Assembly: GCA_963819635.1 (NCBI GenBank)
Contig: CAWFWX010000008.1
Span: forward strand, 199,644-263,643
Origin: JACVRW01 sp963819635
GTDB lineage: Bacteria; Actinomycetota; Thermoleophilia; Solirubrobacterales; Thermoleophilaceae
Length of the DNA stretch: 64,000 bases
Direction: 5' to 3'
Below are positions 18,280-27,469 of this stretch, piece after piece. The position numbers and the translations under genes are program-made. The first letter of the stretch is position 1, and every line of letters begins with the position of its first letter. Under the pieces are notes generated by a model. That model saw only the letters and a program-made list of their open reading frames with translations, had not been told where the DNA came from and did no database searches.

Positions 18280-18317
18280 CGGCGCGGAATCCTTGCACGA
18301 GCGCAATCGCGCCTGGT

Positions 18318-18347
18318 TTGACTACCCCATAGAGGTAGGCATAGGAT
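18318..18347 (+). promoter_or_regulatory. Candidate housekeeping promoter
   Basis: TTGACT (18318-18323), 18-bp spacer, TAGGAT (18342-18347). This is close to the sigma-70 consensus and in an AT-richer patch than the surroundings. It sits 70 bp before the ATG of the LVIVD/RTX protein gene, which itself has GAGGGGAG about 10 bp upstream of its start. Confidence 0.55.
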
Positions 18348-18416
18348 GCCGGGCGCTGCGGGTTGGGGGATGTACCCCGCGGCCAAAGGGGAGAGGGTCT
18401 TACGAGGGGAGCATCG

Positions 18417-21278
18417 ATGCTGAAGCGCTGGTGGCGGGTGGCCGTATTGGCAGTAGTTGCCGTGCCGTTTTTTGCGGTGGTGGGCTACGCCGGAACGAGC
18501 TCGGGAGCAACGAAATCGTCGTCACGCGACTACTCGCGTGCGACAACCGGCGCTGGGGAGGTCAAGGCCCTGCAGCACGGCGGGCTAGACCGGCACCTGG
18601 CGCCGACGCGCGACAACATCGAGCTGGTCGGGAAGCTCGAGATGAACACGCCGCCGGAGTTCAGGTTTGCCCCGCCGGTCACTCCGGGCGAGTCGCCCGA
18701 CCCGAGCCAGCCCGCGGTGGTGGAGGGCCAGATCGCGGACGTGGGCGTCTACAAGACCACTGCCTACCTCCAGTCCTGGTCAGAGGAAAGCTGCAAGCGC
18801 GGCGGCTTCTTCTCCGTCGACATCTCCGATCCGGCGAACCCGAAGCAGCAGGCGTTCGTGCCGGCCCTGCCCGGCACTTACCACGGTGAGGGCGCTCAGG
18901 CGCGCACGATCAACACGACCTTCTTCAACGGCGACATGCTCGCCGTGAACAACGAGCCGTGCGACACGACAGGCGTCGGCGGCTTCGATCTGTACGACGT
19001 GAGCAATCCGGCGGATCCGAAGATCCTCGTCCAGGGCGCGGGCGACCAGTCGCCAGACGAGCCGCCGAGCGGGCAGCCCGAGGTGGGCTTCGCCGACACC
19101 ACGCAGGATCCCGCCAAGGTGCCGAACAGCGCCCACTCGATCTTCATCTGGCAGGACGGCGCGAAGGCCTATGCGGTGATCGTGGACAACATCGAGGTCC
19201 ACGACGTCGACATTTTCGACATCACGAACCCGAGCGCCCCGGTGTTCATCGCCGACGTGGACCTGGTCGGGCTCGCGGACGCCGCCGGCCTGGACATCAT
19301 CGGGAACTCCGCGAACGGCGACAACGTCTTCCTCCACGACATGGTCGTGAAGGAGATCAACGGCGTGCAGACGATGCTCGTCTCGTACTGGGACGCCGGC
19401 TACCTGAAGCTGAACGTGGAGGACCCGGCGAACCCCGTGATCACGGGCGACATGGACTTCGGGACGAACGACCCGCTGGTCGTCGACCCGGGGACCAGCC
19501 AGGGCTTCGAGCGGCCGGAGGGCAACGCCCACGAGGCCGAGTTCAGCCACGACAACCGATTCGTCCTGGCGGCGGACGAGGACTTCGGCGCATTCCGGCC
19601 CGACTCGTTCTCCATCGTCTCCGGCCCGAACGCCGGGGAGTACGAGGCGGCGGTCGTGCCCGGCGGGCAAGGCCCCACGATCCTGCCCGACCGGACGCTG
19701 AACGGCCCGGTGGCCTACGGCGGGTACGGCTGTCCCGACTCGAATCCGAACGCCGGCGTCACGCCTCAGCCCGTCCCGGACGCGGACACCGTGTTCCCGC
19801 CCGCCTCGCTCGGCCCGGGCGAGGAGCAGATCCTCGTGCTGCAGCGCGGGCCCGCGTTCGACCCGGGCGAGGACTACGACGGCGACGGCGTCACGGACAA
19901 CGATCCCGATGACGCGTGCTTCCCGGGCCGCAAGGCGCATAACGCCGTCGTGGCCGGCTGGGACGCCGTCGTACTCGCGAACCGGCATCAGGGGCCACCC
20001 AACGACACCCAGGCAAACGACTCGGTGAACTGCGGCTCCGGCGACTTCTCGGACATCGTCGTCGCGCTGTGCGTGTCGCACGAGACGCTGCACCGTATGT
20101 TCGACGACCCGCCGGAGTTCGACTCGCCGTATGACCACGAAGCCGATCTCGTCACGATTGGGACGGAAGGCAACGAGATCGCGGCGACATCGGTGTTCGA
20201 CGGCTGGGGCTACACGCACCTCTACCGCAATGAGCCCAGCGGGCTGGTCGCGGTGGACCACTTCGCGATCGACGAGGCGCTCGACGAGCGCTTCGGCGGC
20301 GGCGACTTCGGCGACCTGTCGGTGCACGAGTTCGCCACCGACGCAACCGAGAACATCGCCTACAGCGCCTACTACGCGGGCGGCATGCGCGTAGTGAGCT
20401 TCGGCGATAACGGCATGGAGCAGGTGGGCGCGTTCATCGACCAGGGCGGCAACAACTTCTGGGGCGTCGAGCAGTTCACGACGCCGCAGGGTGACCGCCT
20501 GTTCGCCGGCTCAGACCGTGATTTCGGCCTGTACCTGTTCCGGTACACCGGGCCGGGCGCGGCGCAGAAGCCGGCCTGCTCGGACACCACGGCGCTGGTG
20601 CCGTTCAGGGGCAGCACGAACGTGTCCCTGGCCTGTGCCGACGCCAACGCCAACGCGCTGACCAGGTCGATCGTGACGGGCCCGACGAGGGGCTCGCTGA
20701 GCGGCGACGCGAACAGCGGGACGGTCAGCTACAGGCACACCGGCAGGACCATGGGTGCGGTCGACGCGTTCACCTTCAAGGCGAACGACGGTGCGGCGGA
20801 CTCGAACACCGCGACGGCGAGCATGGTGGCGGTGGCGGGGAACTCGGGGCGCTGCTCCAACCCGTTCAGGGGCACGCGCCGCCGCAACATCATCCTGGGC
20901 AGCCGCTTCGGCGACAGGATCAGCGCGCTCGGCGGTGACGACGAGCTCGAGGGCCGCGGTGGACGCGACTGCCTGTCGGGCGGCCGTGGCGACGATGACG
21001 CTCTCGGCGGCAGCGGCAACGACAGCCTCTCGGGCGGCCGCGGGGCCGACGAGCTCGAGGGCGGCGGCGGCAACGATGTGATGCGCGGCCAGGTCGGCAA
21101 CGACCAGATGAAGGGCGGATCGGGCCGTGACCGCTTCTCCGGCGGTTCCGGGAACGACCGGATCAGCGCCGCCGGCGGCGGCCGGGACCGGATCAGCTGC
21201 GGCGCCGGGTTCGACCGCGTCGTGGCCGACGGCAGGGACCGCGTCGGCGCGGCCTGCGAGAGCGTCGTCAGACGCTGA
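18417..21278 (+). CDS. Secreted LVIVD-repeat protein with RTX C-terminus
   Basis: 953-aa exported protein. ATG 18417 gives MLKRWWRVAVLAVVAVPFFAVVGYA, a signal peptide. The body has LVIVD-type propeller repeats (FFSVDISDPANPKQ, FDLYDVSNPADPKI, VDIFDITNPSAPVF, LKLNVEDPANPVI). A calcium-loop-like DYDGDGVTDNDPDDACFPG follows, then an Ig/cadherin-like domain near 720-805 and RTX nonapeptides at 836-924 (GGDDELEGRGG, GGSGNDSLSGG). Likely a calcium-binding surface or extracellular protein; no enzyme motif seen. It is monocistronic, between a good promoter and a strong terminator, which suggests high expression. Confidence 0.8.
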   Translation: MLKRWWRVAVLAVVAVPFFAVVGYAGTSSGATKSSSRDYSRATTGAGEVKALQHGGLDRHLAPTRDNIELVGKLEMNTPPEFRFAPPVTPGESPDPSQPAVVEGQIADVGVYKTTAYLQSWSEESCKRGGFFSVDISDPANPKQQAFVPALPGTYHGEGAQARTINTTFFNGDMLAVNNEPCDTTGVGGFDLYDVSNPADPKILVQGAGDQSPDEPPSGQPEVGFADTTQDPAKVPNSAHSIFIWQDGAKAYAVIVDNIEVHDVDIFDITNPSAPVFIADVDLVGLADAAGLDIIGNSANGDNVFLHDMVVKEINGVQTMLVSYWDAGYLKLNVEDPANPVITGDMDFGTNDPLVVDPGTSQGFERPEGNAHEAEFSHDNRFVLAADEDFGAFRPDSFSIVSGPNAGEYEAAVVPGGQGPTILPDRTLNGPVAYGGYGCPDSNPNAGVTPQPVPDADTVFPPASLGPGEEQILVLQRGPAFDPGEDYDGDGVTDNDPDDACFPGRKAHNAVVAGWDAVVLANRHQGPPNDTQANDSVNCGSGDFSDIVVALCVSHETLHRMFDDPPEFDSPYDHEADLVTIGTEGNEIAATSVFDGWGYTHLYRNEPSGLVAVDHFAIDEALDERFGGGDFGDLSVHEFATDATENIAYSAYYAGGMRVVSFGDNGMEQVGAFIDQGGNNFWGVEQFTTPQGDRLFAGSDRDFGLYLFRYTGPGAAQKPACSDTTALVPFRGSTNVSLACADANANALTRSIVTGPTRGSLSGDANSGTVSYRHTGRTMGAVDAFTFKANDGAADSNTATASMVAVAGNSGRCSNPFRGTRRRNIILGSRFGDRISALGGDDELEGRGGRDCLSGGRGDDDALGGSGNDSLSGGRGADELEGGGGNDVMRGQVGNDQMKGGSGRDRFSGGSGNDRISAAGGGRDRISCGAGFDRVVADGRDRVGAACESVVRR
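20926..21190 (+). repeat. RTX (hemolysin-type calcium-binding) repeats
   Basis: About nine imperfect 27-bp units coding for GGxGxDxLx nonapeptides, for example GGRGADELE, GGGGNDVMR, GGSGRDRFS. This is the known calcium-binding parallel beta-roll. It lies at the C-terminal end of the LVIVD protein. A related RTX block occurs in the gene at 22367-23438. Confidence 0.8.
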
Positions 21279-21300
21279 AGGCCCGACAGAGGAAGCCGGA

Positions 21301-21328
21301 CGGGCGGGGGCCATGCGGCCCCCGCCCG
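21301..21328 (+). terminator. Strong GC hairpin terminator
   Basis: Perfect 12-bp stem CGGGCGGGGGCC / GGCCCCCGCCCG with an ATGC loop, followed by GTTT. It lies 22 bp after the stop of the LVIVD/RTX gene. The T-tract is short, as is usual in GC-rich actinobacteria. Confidence 0.75.
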
Positions 21329-21352
21329 GTTTCCCGAACTACGATTAGGCCG

Positions 21353-22383
21353 ATGGCGAGAGCTCTCGCGATCACGGTCGTGCTGGCGCTTGGCGCCCTG
21401 GCCACACCTGCCGCCGCGTCGGCGAGCGGGTACAGCGCGGCCCACACGGACATGTGTGGCGGGGGCGGCGGTGGGGGCGCCGGTGAGGGCGAGTTCCGAG
21501 CGCAGGACGCATCGATCCCGCCGCCGCCGTACGACATGGACTGCGACCTCGTGGGTGACGGCCCGAATGATCCGGACGGCACCGGGCCGGTCCGAGCCGG
21601 CCCTGACAACTGCCCGACCGTGCGCAACGCCGATCAGCGCGATACGGACGGCGACGGGCAGGGCGACGCGTGCGACTCGGACGACGACGGCGACGGTGTG
21701 GGCGATCTCGGCGACAACTGCCGCACCGTGCCGAACCCGGGCCAGGAGGACTCGAACGGCGACGGGCGCGGCGACGCGTGCCCGCCGGCCGACACCGACG
21801 GGGACGGCCTACTCGACGACGTCGACAACTGCAAGAACGTGCCGAACCCGGATCAGGTGAACTCAGACATCGACTCCCAGGGCGATGCCTGCGATTTCGA
21901 CGACGACGACGACTACCTCCCGGACGACACGGACAACTGCCCGCTCGCGTCGAACCAGGACCAGGCGAACGCCGACAACGATGCGCTGGGCGACGCCTGC
22001 GACCCGACCCCCGGCATCGTCACCCCGGGCCCGGGTCCGGGAACGACCGGAAACGACCACACGAAGCCGCGCGTGCGGGTGCGCCTGGCGCGCGATACAG
22101 CGCCTCAGCGACCTGCTGGGCGGCATGGCCACGTCCGTGCGCTGCTCCGAGGCCTGCGCCATCACCGGTCGCCTCATGCGCGGGCGCAGGTCGATCGTCG
22201 CGAAGGGAACCGCGACACTGGCCGGGGCGGGCCGCACCTGGCTCTTCGTCCGGCTGAAGAAAGGGATGGCCAGGAGGCTTCGTCGGCGACGGACGGACGC
22301 TCCGCACGACGCTTCAGCTGAAGGTGATCGACGCGGCGGGCAACGTCACCCGCGCACGCCGCACGGTCATCCTCGCAGCCTGA
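21353..22383 (+). CDS. Secreted thrombospondin type 3 repeat protein (two frame breaks)
   Basis: About 342 aa after repair. Signal peptide at residues 1-24, a Gly-rich stretch, then TSP3 calcium-binding repeats at residues 85-218 (DNCPTVRNADQRDTDGDGQGDACD and relatives), then a C-terminal beta domain of the Arg/Lys-rich type common in this window. Two single extra bases break the frame: one between 22085 and 22105, the other near 22276 (AGG-A-GGC). After removing them the C-terminus reads LSDLLGGMATSVRCSEAC ... FVGDGRTLRTTLQLKVIDA ... VILAA, ending at TGA 22381-22383. It overlaps the convergent RTX gene by 17 bp. Confidence 0.7.
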
Positions 22384-23438
22384 TCAGCGGCATCCGCCGC
22401 TTGGCGGAGTTGCCTGCGCTGTCGGTCGCGACCACGGTTAGGCGCGCCACCGCGCGCCGCCGCGTGCGCAGGGCGCGGCGCGCCACGCGGAGCTCGCGTC
22501 CCTTGAGCTTCACCGTGAGCGTGACCCCGCCGCCCGCCACGCTCACTCGCCGCCGGTTGCTGATCAGCGGCAGCGACAGCCCTCCCGCGTCGAGGAACCC
22601 CGAGGCGGCGATCGTCCCGCGCTCGCTCGAGCTGGCGGCGATCCGGATCCGCCCTCCTTCGCCGAGCCTCTGCAAGGTCGCGACCGCCCGCCTGCACCTT
22701 CGGCCGCGTGGTGTCGTCGCCCGAGCTCCAGTCGCCGGGCGGCGGTGGCGTCGCCACGCGGGTCACGCCTTCACAGTCGTCGGCGATCTCGTCGAAGGTG
22801 TCGGCGTCGACCTGGTCGGCACCGCCACCGCAGCTGACGTTGTCGGCCAGCCCGTCGCGCGAGCGGAGATCGTCGCTCCCGTCCTCGCCCGCCAGCCGGT
22901 CGAGACCGAGTCCCGCCTGCAGGACGTCGTCGCCCGCTCCTCCGGCCATCCGGTCGTTTCCGTCCCCGCCCGCGATCTGGTCGTTGCCCCCGCCGCCCGC
23001 CAGGGTGTCGTTGCCGTCGTCGCCGCTGACCGTGTCCGCGCCGTCGCCGCTGGTGAGCGTGTCCGTCCCGAACCCCCCCGAGAGGAGCACCGGCAGCGTC
23101 ACCGAGAGGTCGGCGTGGTCCTCGCGGTCGCCGAGGCTGACCCTGATCCGGGTAAGGCCGCCGACCGGGCAGAACACCTGGATGATCCAGGAGTTGGCGT
23201 CGTTCGTGAGCTCGCCGGGGCGGCACGGGCCGGGGTCCATGCCGCCGTCGACGGTCGGGTCCCGGATGTCCAGCTCGCCCCCGGACGGATGGATGTTCAG
23301 GCTGTTCAGGGAGGTCGCGTCGGCGGCCACGTAGCTGAGCTCGCCGCCGCTCACGCGCACGAGCGAGTGCGCCGCGGCGCCGGCGGGAAGGGCGAGGCAC
23401 GCCGCGATGACCGCTGTGATCGCCGCCGGGCGCGTCAC
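22367..23438 (-). CDS. Secreted RTX-repeat protein (one frame break)
   Basis: About 356 aa after repair. GTG start at 23438, within GTGA overlapping the stop of the upstream lipoprotein gene. Signal peptide at 1-24 (ends GAAAH). RTX calcium-binding repeats occupy residues 120-192 (GDGADTVSGDDGNDTLAGGGGN). The C-terminal beta domain is reached only by crossing one extra base near 22682 (GGT-C-GCG on the coding strand), after which the frame reads LQRLGEGGRIRIAASSSERG to stop 22367. Last gene of a coupled four-gene unit (26063 to 22367). Confidence 0.7.
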
Positions 23439-24328
23439 GGCTCGAACACGGCCTCCCAGCGCCGGCCTCCGTCGGTCGTCTCGACGATCGTGCCGTCGCT
23501 GAGGGCGAGGTAGAGATGCTGATCGTCGATCACCTTGAACTTGTAGGGCTCGCCGTCCACACGCCCCACGTCCTCCCAGGTGTCGCCGCCGTCGTCCGAG
23601 ACGCGGACCGTGCCGTCCCGGTCGGCGCGGTAGAGCGACTCCGGCCCCGCCCATGCCAGGCGGATCCCGGGCGCTCGCGCGATCGGCCGCCAGGTGTCGG
23701 CGCCGTCCTCGGAGCGGAACAGCTCGTCGTCGTTCGCCGCGACCAGCCGGTCCGGGTCGTTCGGGTCGACGTCGAAGTCGATGATCAGGCCTCGCGGCGT
23801 GAAGTGCTCGGTGAACGTCCTGCCGCCGTCCTCGGAGATCACGATTGCACTCAACACGGCATCGAACGCGTACATGCGGTCGTGCCGCAGAACGATCTTG
23901 TGGAGGTCCGCGGCGCCGTAGCGGGACACGACGTGCCAGCTGCGGCCGCGGTCGTCCGAGCGGAGGAAGCCGAGGAAGGCGGCGAGCTTGCCCTGCGTAT
24001 CCGGGTGACCCGAGCCGATCAGCGAGCGCGGGCCGTCCACCTTGGCGAGCAGGAAGGTCCCGATCGTGTCGCTCTTCCCCTTGTGCGTGATCGTCGAGCG
24101 GATCCTCGTGGCGCGGTCCTCGTCCGGGTCGATCCGGTAGAAGCCGCGGTTGGTGGTCAGGAGGAAGTCGCCGCTCTGGGGATCGATGTCGAGCGAGTTC
24201 ACGAACGGCGGCTTCTTCGAGAGGTCCACCAGGCGCGTCGACTCGCCGCCGCTCGTGTCGCCGCCGCACCCGGCGAGGGCCAGCGCGACCGCGGCGAGCA
24301 CGCCGGGGACGAGCGCCGCGCGCCTCAT
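23435..24328 (-). CDS. Asp-box (BNR) repeat lipoprotein, F510_1955-like
   Basis: 297-aa lipoprotein: ATG 24328, MRRAALVPGVLAAVALALAGC with lipobox ALAGC. At least five Asp-box loops are spread through the protein (SDDRGRSW, SEDGGRTF, SEDGADTW, SDDGGDTW, TTDGGRRW), marking a sialidase/sortilin-like beta-propeller. Annotated relatives are called F510_1955 glycosylhydrolases, but no catalytic residues can be identified. The start overlaps the upstream membrane protein stop (ATGA) and its stop overlaps the downstream RTX gene start. Confidence 0.8.
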   Translation of the reverse strand: MRRAALVPGVLAAVALALAGCGGDTSGGESTRLVDLSKKPPFVNSLDIDPQSGDFLLTTNRGFYRIDPDEDRATRIRSTITHKGKSDTIGTFLLAKVDGPRSLIGSGHPDTQGKLAAFLGFLRSDDRGRSWHVVSRYGAADLHKIVLRHDRMYAFDAVLSAIVISEDGGRTFTEHFTPRGLIIDFDVDPNDPDRLVAANDDELFRSEDGADTWRPIARAPGIRLAWAGPESLYRADRDGTVRVSDDGGDTWEDVGRVDGEPYKFKVIDDQHLYLALSDGTIVETTDGGRRWEAVFEP

Positions 24329-25770
24329 GTTCCCGCCTGCGCCAAGAGCCACAGCGCGAGTGTGGTGAACCCCACCATGATCCCGAGCATCCAGTACTGG
24401 GACCTGACCGCCATCTGCGTGTCGGGGTAGATGGCGAGCGCCCGGTCGTGCGCCAGCGTCAGCGCGGCGGCGTGCCCGAGCACGACGAACGCGACCTCGA
24501 GATACCACGCGTTCTCCTGGCTCAGCACGCCGTAGTCGATGCCGCTCGAGGCGGTGCCGAACAGGTCCCAGCCCTGCCCGAACGGGTCTGACGCGAGGTA
24601 GCCGATCGCCTGGCCCTCGAAGATCAGGAAGGTGAGGTAGTGAGCGGCCACGTACACGAGGGCGATCGGCACCAGCGTGTGCACGAACGTCCTCCTCAGG
24701 CCCTCAACCGAGAAGCGCCCGCCGACGGACCTGGCGCCGATGATGCCGAGCGTGTAGAAGCCCGCGACCGCGAGGACGCACGCCAGGAGGCCCAGCGTGT
24801 CCATGATCTTCTCGGCGCTCGACAGCGACGTGCCGAGCGAGACGAGATCGTCCTCGAGCGGCGTCGCGATGTCACGCCAGACGGCCCCCTGGCTGAGGCC
24901 GTCGAACGTGACTGTCCCGATCATCACCAGCACGAAGGCCACGGTGCCGGGAACGACGTCGAGCTTCGGCAGGCCGCCGAGCGGCGGACGGACGCCCACG
25001 GCACGGTCGCGCGTCTCGAACGGTGAGATCCGCGAGAAGAGGTTGAAGTAGACCGAGAAGGTCTCGCCGCGCGTGGACCACGTCTCGGTGCCGTAGACGG
25101 CCATGCCCACCCAGGTCAGCACGGTGTAGCCGCAGACGGCGGTGACGAGCGTGCGCGGCTCCTGGCCCCAGTCCGACGCGAGCTCGATCCAGGTGAACGC
25201 GAGCAGGCCGAGCACCGCGGGCCAGCGTCCAAGCCGCTCCGGATACGGCCGGTGCACCGGCGGCCGGCCGCTCCGGAGCCTGGTGGCGAGCCAGCCGCTC
25301 GCCCGGCCCACGGCGCGCCAGGGGCTGAAGGCCCGGAACAGGTCACCGAACAGGGCGCTCGCGAACGCCATGCCGACCCAGAAGGTGATCAGGATGAAGG
25401 TCGGCGCGAAGTTGCTCTCGGAGTTCGCGCTGCCGAGGTAGCCGGCCCCGATGACCACCGCCAGCAGGCCGGCGCCGACCGCGCCGCAGGCGATCTCGAC
25501 CGGTCTGCTCCCGAGGAGCTCGCCGACGCCGCGCGGCAGCGGATGCCAGGTCACCTCCTGGAGCTTCGGCCGCGGCCAGAGCACCGCCAGCGCCACGAAC
25601 GACACGATCAGCACCGCGGCCGCCGCCCAGCCGAACAGCCACTCGGGGATCGGCAGGTTCGCCCTCTGGATGAGGCCGTGCGCGTCCGCGGCCGCGGGCG
25701 AGAGGAGCGCGAGCGCCAGGGGAACCGCGGCAGCGACGGCGGCCGCCCTGGCCGTGTGGCGGGCGCTCAC
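24325..25770 (-). CDS. Polytopic membrane protein, FdlB-like ('fenitrothion hydrolase' family)
   Basis: 481-aa membrane protein from GTG 25770: signal-like N-terminus, extracytoplasmic HGL...LPIPEWLFGW segment, then about ten hydrophobic helices. The opening HGLIQRANLPIPEWLFGWAA matches proteins annotated as putative fenitrothion hydrolase FdlB; that name comes from one pesticide study and says little about the normal role. Conserved-looking motifs include FTWIELASDWG and GLLACVLAV. Coupled by 4 bp to the downstream lipoprotein, and 8 bp after a small secreted protein gene, so membrane and exported partners are made together. Confidence 0.7.
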   Translation of the reverse strand: MSARHTARAAAVAAAVPLALALLSPAAADAHGLIQRANLPIPEWLFGWAAAAVLIVSFVALAVLWPRPKLQEVTWHPLPRGVGELLGSRPVEIACGAVGAGLLAVVIGAGYLGSANSESNFAPTFILITFWVGMAFASALFGDLFRAFSPWRAVGRASGWLATRLRSGRPPVHRPYPERLGRWPAVLGLLAFTWIELASDWGQEPRTLVTAVCGYTVLTWVGMAVYGTETWSTRGETFSVYFNLFSRISPFETRDRAVGVRPPLGGLPKLDVVPGTVAFVLVMIGTVTFDGLSQGAVWRDIATPLEDDLVSLGTSLSSAEKIMDTLGLLACVLAVAGFYTLGIIGARSVGGRFSVEGLRRTFVHTLVPIALVYVAAHYLTFLIFEGQAIGYLASDPFGQGWDLFGTASSGIDYGVLSQENAWYLEVAFVVLGHAAALTLAHDRALAIYPDTQMAVRSQYWMLGIMVGFTTLALWLLAQAGT

Positions 25771-25778
25771 GCGGCGGC

Positions 25779-26063
25779 TCAGCGGCGGATCGCGTAGTAC
25801 ACGTGGATGCCCTTGGCGCACCGGAACCTGAGCGCGGAGTTCTGGTACGTGCGGCAGCTGTAGCCGCTTGGCTTCCAATGACTGACGAGGTAGCGCTTCG
25901 CGTAGCGCCGCGCCGGCCGGCAGCGGATCTGGTCGGCCTTGATGTTGTAGGTGCGTCCGTGCACCGAGAGATTCCCGCAGTTGCGGGGAGGCACGATCGC
26001 GCTCGCGGACGACACCGCGACGAGTACGGCAGCCGAAAGGATGCAGACGCCAATGAGCTTCAA
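25779..26063 (-). CDS. Small secreted cysteine-containing protein
   Basis: 94 aa from TTG 26063: signal peptide at 1-22 (KLIGVCILSAAVLVAVSSASA), then about 70 residues with four Cys (CGN, RCRPAR, SCRTYQ, FRCAKG) and a Tyr/Arg-rich character. Similar small proteins (HGRTYNIKADQIRC, W-x-PSGYSCR) are common in Solirubrobacterales; the role is unknown. First gene of the coupled unit running to 22367; divergent from the DtxR-family regulator. Confidence 0.65.
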   Translation of the reverse strand: MKLIGVCILSAAVLVAVSSASAIVPPRNCGNLSVHGRTYNIKADQIRCRPARRYAKRYLVSHWKPSGYSCRTYQNSALRFRCAKGIHVYYAIRR

Positions 26064-26114
26064 GCGCGCCGAGTTTAGCCAAAGATCACGTGAGCACCCG
26101 AGTAGGATGGCGCC

Positions 26115-26828
26115 ATGTCCCAGGAGCAGGTGACCGTCGCCGAGGAGGAGTACCTCCAGATCATCTACTGGCTCCAGGAGGCCGGTCTGCCCATCACCGG
26201 CGCGAACATCGCACGCGCGATGCAGGTTTCCGCGCCGACGGTGCACGAGATGATCGGCCGCCTCGAGGCGGACGGCTACGTGACGCGCGCAGCGGACAAG
26301 TCGCTCGAGTTCACGCAGTCCGGCCAGGAGCACGCGGCGGGAATCGTGCGGCGCCATCGCCTGATCGAGCGCTTCCTCACCGACGTGTTCGACATCCCGT
26401 GGGACCAGGTCCACGAGGAGGCCGAGCGGCTCGAGCACTGGATGTCGCCGATGGTCGAGGAGCGGATGCTGCGCGCGATCGGCGATGCCAAGACCTGCCC
26501 GCACGGCCACCCGATCTTCGAGGGCGAGCGCGAGCTGGGCGTGCCGCTCGCCGACGTGAAGGAGGGCGCGCGCGTGCGCGTGCTCCGATTCGAGAACGAG
26601 GCCGAGGACCTGCTCCACTACCTGAAGGACACGGGGCTGACCCCCGGACTCGAGGGCACGCTCGCGCGCGCGGGCGAGGACGAGCTCGTGGTTGACGCGA
26701 GCGGCTCGACCCACACGGTCACGCGCAGCGTCGCCGAGACCGTCTCCGTCGTCGCCGATCCCTCGCCGCCGCCGCGCACCGCGCTCCCTGACCAGCTCGT
26801 GCTGGGCCGCGAGCGCTACGGCCGCTGA
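26115..26828 (+). CDS. DtxR/MntR-family metal-dependent repressor
   Basis: 237-aa regulator: winged helix at 1-65 (ITGANIARAMQVSAPTVHEMIGRLEADGYV), dimerisation domain with the metal ligands of the family (HRLIERFL, EAERLEHWMS, CPHGHPI), and a C-terminal FeoA/SH3-like domain. The Cys in CPHGHPI and the length fit the DtxR/IdeR branch that senses Fe(II) better than short MntR proteins. It lies 51 bp from the divergent small secreted protein gene. I could not find a clear DtxR box in that gap, so its target is not shown by the sequence. Confidence 0.85.
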   Translation: MSQEQVTVAEEEYLQIIYWLQEAGLPITGANIARAMQVSAPTVHEMIGRLEADGYVTRAADKSLEFTQSGQEHAAGIVRRHRLIERFLTDVFDIPWDQVHEEAERLEHWMSPMVEERMLRAIGDAKTCPHGHPIFEGERELGVPLADVKEGARVRVLRFENEAEDLLHYLKDTGLTPGLEGTLARAGEDELVVDASGSTHTVTRSVAETVSVVADPSPPPRTALPDQLVLGRERYGR

Positions 26829-26835
26829 CGCGGCG

Positions 26836-27469
26836 GTGAGCCTCCTCGAGGAGTGCCTCTCCGCCTACGGCGGGCTCGATCGGTGGCGGGCCGCGGACGC
26901 CGTCGAGGTGAGCATGTCCGCCCGCGGCCTCGCGTTCGCCCTGAGGGGCAACAGGCATCCGGTCACGGACACACGGGTGCGCGTGCGTACGATCGGCCAG
27001 CACGTGGAGTTCTCGGACTGGCCGGACCCCGGCGTGACGGCGGTCATGACCAGCGAGGAATGCCGGATCGGCGACGCGAGCCGCCGCGAGCCGCGCTTCG
27101 GCAGGCGGTGGGACGAGTTCGACTTCCTTGCCTTCGGCGGGGCCGCGATGTGGACGTACATGGCGCTCCCGTTCGTCCTTGCGGAGTGGGGCGCGGAGGA
27201 ACTGCCCGGCCGGCGGCTGCGGTTCACCGTTCCCGAGCCGATCAGGAGCCACTGCCGCGAGCAGACCCTCCACCTGGACGACGCCGGTCTGATCGTGCGG
27301 CATCGGTACACGGCGGAGGCGTTCGGCCCGTGGGCGAAGGGCGACCACCGAAGCACGCGGCTTCATCACCTTCGACGGACTGCCCGTCCCCACGCGCCGG
27401 CGCGTCCGCCTCTCGCCGTTCGGCCCGGTGGTCGTGAAGGTCGACGTGTCCGACGCGGCCTGGGCCTAG
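26836..27469 (+). CDS. Conserved protein of unknown function (one frame break)
   Basis: About 210 aa after repair, GTG start at 26836, only 7 bp after the DtxR stop, so probably cotranscribed. The pattern LLEECLSAYGGLDRWRAADAVEV ... WDEFDFLAFGGAAMWTYMALPFVL ... RHRYTAEAFGPWA is that of a conserved unnamed family. One extra base near 27358 (ACG-C-GGC) breaks the frame. Beyond it the end reads GFITFDGLPVPTRRRVRLSP ... VDVSDAAWA with stop 27467-27469. That stop shares a CTAG with the convergent gene's stop. Confidence 0.6.

Noticed and set aside
18780..20327. 515-codon minus-strand open frame opposite the LVIVD gene
   Set aside because: Low-complexity Val/Arg/His composition and no start signals; the plus strand has a signal peptide, repeats, promoter and terminator.
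26064..26114. Iron box for the DtxR-family regulator
   Set aside because: Only a half-like TTAGCC is present; no inverted 19-bp box could be drawn.
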